From Pseudophaeomoniella oleicola (lineage: Eukaryota > Ascomycota > Eurotiomycetes > Phaeomoniellales > Phaeomoniellaceae), in contig QWDQ01000035.1 in NCBI GenBank assembly GCA_003868215.1, positions 210,467 to 274,466 on the forward strand: 64,000 bases of DNA, read 5' to 3'. Shown in pieces: positions 58,034 through 64,000 of the stretch (within the stretch, counting starts at the first letter, position 1; every line of letters begins with the position of its first letter). The notes under the pieces were generated by a model that saw only the letters and a program-made list of their open reading frames with translations, was not told the origin of the DNA and made no database searches. Position numbers and translations under genes: made by a program.

Positions 58034-61000
58034 TGTGGTCCTATTGGCGGCCGTCGAGTCTAGCCTAAGGATACGAAGGGTTCGAATGGATGATGGAGGC
58101 GTGAATTCACTGTGACCTGTAGACCTTCCATTGGAACAAGAGCGGGGGGAAGGAAGGGCTCTTTATGCTATCTGTCTGGTGAGGGGAGTGATCTCTCGTC
58201 CAGGATACGTTCAGCTAGATCCGTCAGGGCTCCCTGATGGGGAAAGCTGCCGGTAAGAAGCACTGCAACCTTACTATACCGTAAGCCGATTAGCGTTGAG
58301 TGGTGGCCACAATGGACATGTTTATCCGTAGTATCGACGCGACTAGACATGATGTAGAGGCAAGAAGATGGGGATCCGGGACCTTCTCGACGTCTGGAAA
58401 GAAGGCGCCGGACCGTTTTAGAGTTGAACAGGGCTGATTTCGGTAATCCTCGTAGCAATATATCCATTTGGCGTTTCCAAGGAGCCAAGTCCATTCCTTG
58501 TAATGATCAGCTGCACCTCACGTCCACTGCAAGCAAACTCTACCATGTCAATAGCTACCTTGATTATATGCTGACTGGCAGCCGTTTGCAATAATGCACA
58601 TTTATGCTTCTTATTTGAGCGTTAATCCGTGCATGAGGTGGTGGGAAGGATTCACGGATATCGAAGGTTATGTAATTTTAGGTATGCAAAGCACCGCACA
58701 TTACAGTAAATTACTGTACTACGTAGTACAAACTTCCAATTACTCGGTGCTTGGCTATCAGCTTTTCTCCCGAACGGGTATCTGAGCCTTGTATTGTACT
58801 CTTTGCCAAGGTAATTTACACCGCAAGCAGAAAAACGGCCGCTTTCAAGATCCACAGATTGTCGGCCTGCCTCATGATAATTACACTTCACACCTACTCT
58901 GCGAGTCTGGCATATTATACGAAGCACTACAGTATGCATGGAGTCCTTGGAAACTCCACGATCTCATGAGACCGTCTGGAGGTTAAATTCTTCCCTGATA
59001 GCTGACACGCTTTTCATTGGCTGGGATTCTGTGTCGTTATCAGGACTATCCTATATCACACTGGTGAACAATGAATCCGCGACGTTGTTATACCCACTAA
59101 ACTGTCAGTATCTCTATTTGCCCATCTCGCAACCATGGATTCCCCCGAAGGACGATGTCAGAGGGGACTTCGGGTTGACCGAGTAACTTTGAGCCTCATG
59201 TAGGGAGACTTGCGCCTCATCCGAGGGTAGACGTCTTCTAGAAAAATTCAATCTGCCTAAACTACCTATTCTGACTGGAATGTTTGCAACTGGAACCGAT
59301 ACAGATTCAAAGAGATAGAAGCTCGAGATGGGTGTCTCTATCGGGCCGCCTATATGGAATCTTTTCATCGCAGATCATCTGTCGTCGAGACAAATATGTT
59401 CGTGTCGATGCGAGGTGACTTCATGTATCTCTACATCTATAATACTGTTTGTAATCCGTGTTTGAGACTCTGGATCATCAAGCTACACGTCCAAAGATCG
59501 ATCGTTCTGAAGATATACTAGCTCTTCTAGTCTCTTCAAAGCCAGAGATATCGACTGTCTCCAGATATCTTGAATCGCTAGAAACCTAACAACTGGCTGT
59601 TGGGAAGTGGGATAGATCATGCCACTTTGCAGGACGCCTGGCCGTACTCATCCTCGCAAATCAAACCTATCGTCAAGCAAGCCTCAGCCGCTCTAGCTCC
59701 CTCGATCAGAGGGCCTAGCACTTAGTGTTGCTTAGCTACTTCTCTTTGCTTCTTCCAGACAAAAAATGTATCCACCAGCCGCTCTCCGTGAGATCCACAC
59801 ACAATACTTTAACCTCGAAAAGGAGATATGAGGGAGTGATCTACAAGGCCAATTATTTTCTTTTGGGTAAGGTACGAGATAGGCTGTCGCCTCAAGCTAC
59901 TCAAGCTACATCAAAAGTACGTACAAGTGCTTGGCAACCTTGGGCGATCGTTGTGGTAAGTGTGTAAGTCTTAGAGTCATGGCCTCATTGCACCATCGAG
60001 CCCATACGAGTACTGGCATCTCGCCATTCTGCCAGTTGTGTTCAACATCCAGTCCAGTGGCAGAGTAAACGAGTCCCAATGCTGACAGTATAAATAGGGG
60101 ATCTTCTGACAGCCATTTTCACCATCAAGCTTCCTGGAGTCTCTCAAGAGAACTGCCAAACTGGGCCGGATGATGTGGTGTATTCTCAAAGAAACCTTTT
60201 CATCTCTGGTCACTCTAGTAGGAGATACGGACCGTTTAGGCAGTGTCTTCAGGTTGCGTGACGAAACTCAAAACGATGAGTACTAGACAGCGAGGACAGC
60301 TATCCAAATACTTCCATAAATGTGACAATCGTCGTTCACGTAATGTCAAGATGTCTGGTACATTATCTTTCAAGTACTGACTATCGCGAGCCTTCCATCC
60401 GCCAACGGATGAGCTTTCTTCATGACTTCGTTAGCTTGAATTCCTTTCGATATTACAAGTCGGAATCACCGAAGAGGCAATCTTCTAGAATTTTACTCAG
60501 AAGCTCGCTAAGAAGCTCACTAAGATGTCTTGGTGGCTAACAAAATTACATAGCGCAATTCCCATACCCACCAAACCAGAGCGGCGAGAGACGGAGGCTT
60601 GGCTTGTCTCAACTATTACTTTGTGCACTATCTGGCTGTAGCATACACATTAGCGCTGCTCATATCCTGACCATATTGAACACCACTCATCAGCAAACGA
60701 CCTAGCCAAGCAGCTTCAGTGCCCATGCTTTGGACCCCTTGACATTTTAATCTCTGGAAAAGGTAGTTCGCACAATGCTGGAGGCAGACTTGGAGCTGCA
60801 TGTTGAGATCACTCACTCTGTCGTTCTCTGCCTCTGGTAAGTTATAGCGTGAAGGGCAGACTCATTGTTGTTCAGAACAACACTCTGCCTCGGCTATTCA
60901 ACCATTCGTTGTCAAATTTCCAAATTCACAGAGTCGTCGACGGGTCTTGGCCATGTTGTCAGGGCCCATCTTGCAACTGTCTATTGAAGCTTCGTGTATC

Positions 61001-62244
61001 GTTGCTAACTTAGAAGTCCAATCAAATATGCAGATCGTCCGATCCTCTTCGAGGCCTCTAAGACCGTCGTATTTCTGCAAGCCACCGAGCCATCTCTTCC
61101 ATCCTTGTCATCCAATCTGCTACCCCTGCCATCCAGGACCAACCGAAGCACACCACTTTAGACAGTTCGATATGCCGAGGCAGGGATCTGGCATTGGTCA
61201 TGTAACTAACTATTTACTTTGCGCCGGGAATAACCGATGTATGCGGTATCCCAACTGCGATCTGTAACGCCAATCGGCTAGCTCAGTCTACAGTCCCGGA
61301 AGGTTATGATTGACTACCTAGGGATGACCACCATCATATTTCGTTTGTTGAGTGGTCCCTTATCAAAATTTCGATGAGGTCCGCTAGAGGACTTCAGGAC
61401 TTCCTATCGATCGATTGCATCTTCATCCAGCGCCGTTACCGCTCCAGCATGCGTTATCTTCAGCGTCCTGAAAGTGATCCGGTATAATCCAGCCAGGGTG
61501 GTATTATGGACCTCAGCTGAAAGCGATAAGCCTTGGAAGAAGTCTAACTTACAGTAATCTCACGATGTTGAATTGAAGAAATGGAACGCCCGTGTTTCGT
61601 ATCATTTCAGAGGATCCATTAGGCTCTTACTTCGATCCCACATTAGCTGATCCGTAACGCAATGTCCATGGGGGTTACTCGGCTCGTCGTGTTCTTGATG
61701 TGAACATTGATGAAATTTGCATTCGCGTGAACTGGAGGTCAGTGTCAGATTACTCCTTACCTAGATCCCATTTTTCAGCAGTTGGTCTCCAGCAAATTCG
61801 CATTCTTGCAGCGGTGCAGAAGATGGCAGGTACTCTTTATCTTGCTTCCCAACATTGAATAATAAAAACACTTGATCATATACGAATGTCATTCAAGCGA
61901 CTTGATGCCTGCCACATGTATCAGTCTTGTTCGCTTCGCTTCACTGTACATCTGGCCAAGTCTCATGGGAGGTGGTGTTCGAAGGCTGCTTGACAGAATT
62001 CTTCGTATCGTGTCAAGAGTCTGCCCTACGGTCTGACATCTCGGCCAGAGTGGATAGTGCACTGTGTAAGTTAATGCGGTTTCACGGTGCAGTTCATCTG
62101 GAGATGGAAGATTCCCCACAGTAGCTTCCCCACATCAGTTTAAGGACAGACGACACTTCAGTGGGATGCTGAAGTCGCATAGTAACCATCCGTAAACCTG
62201 TGCCCATTGTTTTTACGTGCGAGTCCTGAACGGGAGCTGTAGTC
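58034..62244. other. 4.2 kb region without a supportable gene
   Basis: The longest stretch here without a gene. Fragmentary minus-strand frames have protein-like composition near 60628-60816 and 60898-61080, and a 108-codon frame lies at 58168-58494, but none carries a recognised domain or consistent splice links. Two adjacent palindromes sit at 58702-58729. The region may hold an unrecognised gene, a decayed element or a non-coding RNA. No terminal repeats or transposase motifs were noticed. Confidence 0.4.
58702..58729. repeat. Two overlapping perfect inverted repeats
   Basis: TACAGTAAATTACTGTA has 8-bp arms and a 1-nt centre. It overlaps GTACTACGTAGTAC, a perfect 14-bp palindrome, by three bases. 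Confidence 0.85.
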
Positions 62245-63382
62245 ATGGATCCGTTTTCAGGGGAAGGAGGTAAGCCTAGCGGATGCGCGAACCAAGGTCA
62301 AGAAGCATCTAGCTGACCTATCACTTGCAGAGCTCATCAACATCCTCACCGCATTCTATCAATCCCAGTACAGCAATGTCATTGACTTCGATACCTCTGC
62401 CTTCTCAGATGCTAGCAAGGAAGCGGCTTCGATCCTCAAGCTCCGCGCTCGTATTGCTTCTGGAGATGCTGCTTCAGTAGTCGCAGAGTCCGGTGCCTCC
62501 CCTGACGTCTCGGCGGTAAAAGCCCTAGCGCAATCATCGCTTCCCGGTCAAGAGTCCAGCGCCCTATCGACGGCCGAAGACCTTGCCGAAAACTACCCAG
62601 AGAACGCGAACGTGCAGGTATGCTGCGGGACTGTACTGGCTGCAAGTGGGAAGTGCGAGGAGGCATTAAGTCTTTTGAGCAAGCATCAAGGCAACCTTGA
62701 GGCTGTGGCCCTCATTGTTCAGATCCACCTGCTGCAGAACAGGACAGACTTGGCTGTGAAGGAAGTACATGCGGCAAAGAAGTGGGCGCAAGATAGTTTG
62801 TTGATCAATCTGGCGGAAGCATGGGTCGGTTTGAGAGTGGTAAGTCATCCCTTTTCCCTAGTCTGTCTCACTGCTTCTACCATTGGGAGAATAGATGATC
62901 CTGTCGGTTGTCAGCCCAACTATGCCATTTTGAGTTTTGTTCACTATACTACTTGTTGCACAACGTTTGCTGTTGAACCTTCTGGTTTCCATTCATATCC
63001 CTGCTGACGCGATATCCCACTGATACAGGGCGGCGAGAAATACCAGTCAACATTCTACGTCTACGAAGAGCTCGCATCCGCACCTTCCTCTACCTCTCCG
63101 GCCGCTCTTATTGGGCAGGCAGTCTCTGAAATCCACCTCGGACGCCTGCCGGAAGCAGAAGCTGCTCTAGAACAAGTCCTTTCCTTGGCTGAGTCGAATC
63201 CAGAAGCACTCGCAAACAGCATAGTGCTCGCGAACCTACAAGGAAAGAAGTCAACTGAAACGGAAGCATTGATCGAACGACTAAGAGCCGCAGACAATCA
63301 ACACGCGCTCTTGAAGGACTTGGAAGAGAAAAGCAGCCTTTTCGACGAAGCCAAAGCAAAGTACACGGCTAAAGTGGCTTGA
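62245..63382 (+). CDS. SEC28: Coatomer epsilon subunit (COPI)
   Basis: Exons are 62245-62269, 62331-62839 and 63029-63382, giving 295 residues. The first exon is only 25 nt (MDPFSGEG) and is joined to ELINILTAFYQSQYSNVID, the conserved start of epsilon-COP. The rest is a stack of TPR-like helices (VCCGTVLAASGKCEEALSLL, AVKEVHAAKKWAQDSLL, GRLPEAEAALEQVL). Epsilon-COP stabilises alpha-COP in the COPI coat that carries cargo from the Golgi back to the ER. Length fits the family (about 290-310). Housekeeping gene. Confidence 0.95.
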
Positions 63383-63922
63383 CTGAGATCCAACGTCAAT
63401 TGAGAGAATAAATTCATGATTGATTTAATTGAATGACGAAAATGTTCTCATGCGAATGGCACCCCCATAAACGAGCATGAACAGCATGATATTTAGCAGA
63501 GCAGCATAGTGAGAAGGTCCGACAGTGTGTCTTCACCATCGAACCTGTGGTACCTCCATCTGAACCTTGGTTGAGGTGGTTAAGAGGGTTAGGTACAAGT
63601 TACAGACAACCAACAAATCCGCTAGCTAGATCATTCTACGCCACCCAGAAGACGTCTAAACAGTCGTCTCAGACGTCCAATCTGTCTGGTTGGTCGATAT
63701 ACATACCCCCACCCCCAAAGGAAAGAAGAAGAAGAAGAAGAAGAAGAAGCAAATTATCATGTCACCAGCACCTCTATAGACCTACCTACCTAGTACCTAC
63801 CTGCCTGCCTCACCTATCAAGATAAAAAAAATTACCATTTACCTAGGTACACACACAAGCATTCAACTACCCTATCTCTCTGTTCTTGCTTTTCTTTTTC
63901 TCATCATTCATGAATCAAATAA

Positions 63923-64000
<78 letters not shown>
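63383..64000. other. 3' flank with AAG and AGT microsatellites
   Basis: Past the coatomer gene the sequence is low-complexity: an AGA/GAA run at 63724-63749, a TACCTAGGTA palindrome at 63840-63849 and the AGT array at the end. No gene supported. Confidence 0.55.
63924..64000. repeat. (AGT)n microsatellite, truncated by the window
   Basis: At least 25 uninterrupted AGT units run off the end of the window, so the true length is unknown. Arrays this long and pure are unusual in compact fungal genomes and tend to be polymorphic. Confidence 0.95.

Noticed and set aside
61262-61330. Sequence resembling the start of a tRNA (GGCTAGCTCAGTC)
   Set aside because: No matching acceptor stem, anticodon arm or GGTTCGA-type T loop follows at the correct distance.
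1-64000. CRISPR array or prokaryotic-type system
   Set aside because: No spaced direct repeats of the right kind. Spliceosomal introns and gene families are fungal throughout.

Overview
The window is nuclear DNA from a filamentous ascomycete (Pezizomycotina). The evidence is gene content: Zn2Cys6 regulators, a PDR-type ABC transporter, fungal-type MFS carriers, a HeLo/NACHT-N-like protein with an ankyrin repeat, and a HAM1/DUF4449 protein. Most genes are interrupted by introns of about 46-140 nt with GT-AG ends, and two introns begin with GC. The class cannot be settled from the sequence alone. I could build 21 protein-coding genes, most with exon boundaries that keep the reading frame. I saw no rRNA, convincing tRNA, CRISPR array or intact transposon.

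Layout. 0.5-1.3 kb: a secreted CAP/PR-1 protein. 4-23 kb: a transport, regulation and redox neighbourhood. It holds a TCR/Tet-like MFS carrier, an alpha-glucoside-type sugar symporter, a full-length PDR ABC exporter divergently paired with a Zn2Cys6 regulator, a zinc-independent MDR reductase and a cytochrome P450. There is no backbone synthase (PKS, NRPS or terpene). 24.6-28.9 kb: a disordered conserved fungal protein and a HeLo-like/ankyrin protein. 29-32 kb: housekeeping genes (IMP3 of the U3 snoRNP, an ER-luminal SCJ1-like DnaJ).

32-43 kb: an UNC93-like membrane protein, then a probable nitrogen-scavenging group. This group has a copper amine oxidase ending in a peroxisomal ARL tripeptide, a Zn2Cys6 regulator, and a divergently transcribed amidase whose shared promoter carries GATA-factor sites. 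43.5-58 kb: a secreted Ser/Thr/Pro-rich repeat protein, a HAM1-like lipid-binding-type protein, malic enzyme, a disordered hypothetical protein and an amino-acid permease. 58-62.2 kb is a 4.2 kb stretch without a supportable gene. 62.2-63.4 kb: the epsilon subunit of the COPI coat. The window ends inside a long AGT microsatellite.

The non-genic DNA shows trinucleotide microsatellites, a recurring 10-bp palindrome (TACCTAGGTA), a shared AAACGG hexamer tract at two distant sites, a diverged 40-bp direct repeat, and CGG direct repeats in the ABC/regulator promoter. All exon boundaries below were read by eye from splice signals and frame, so cDNA evidence outranks them.
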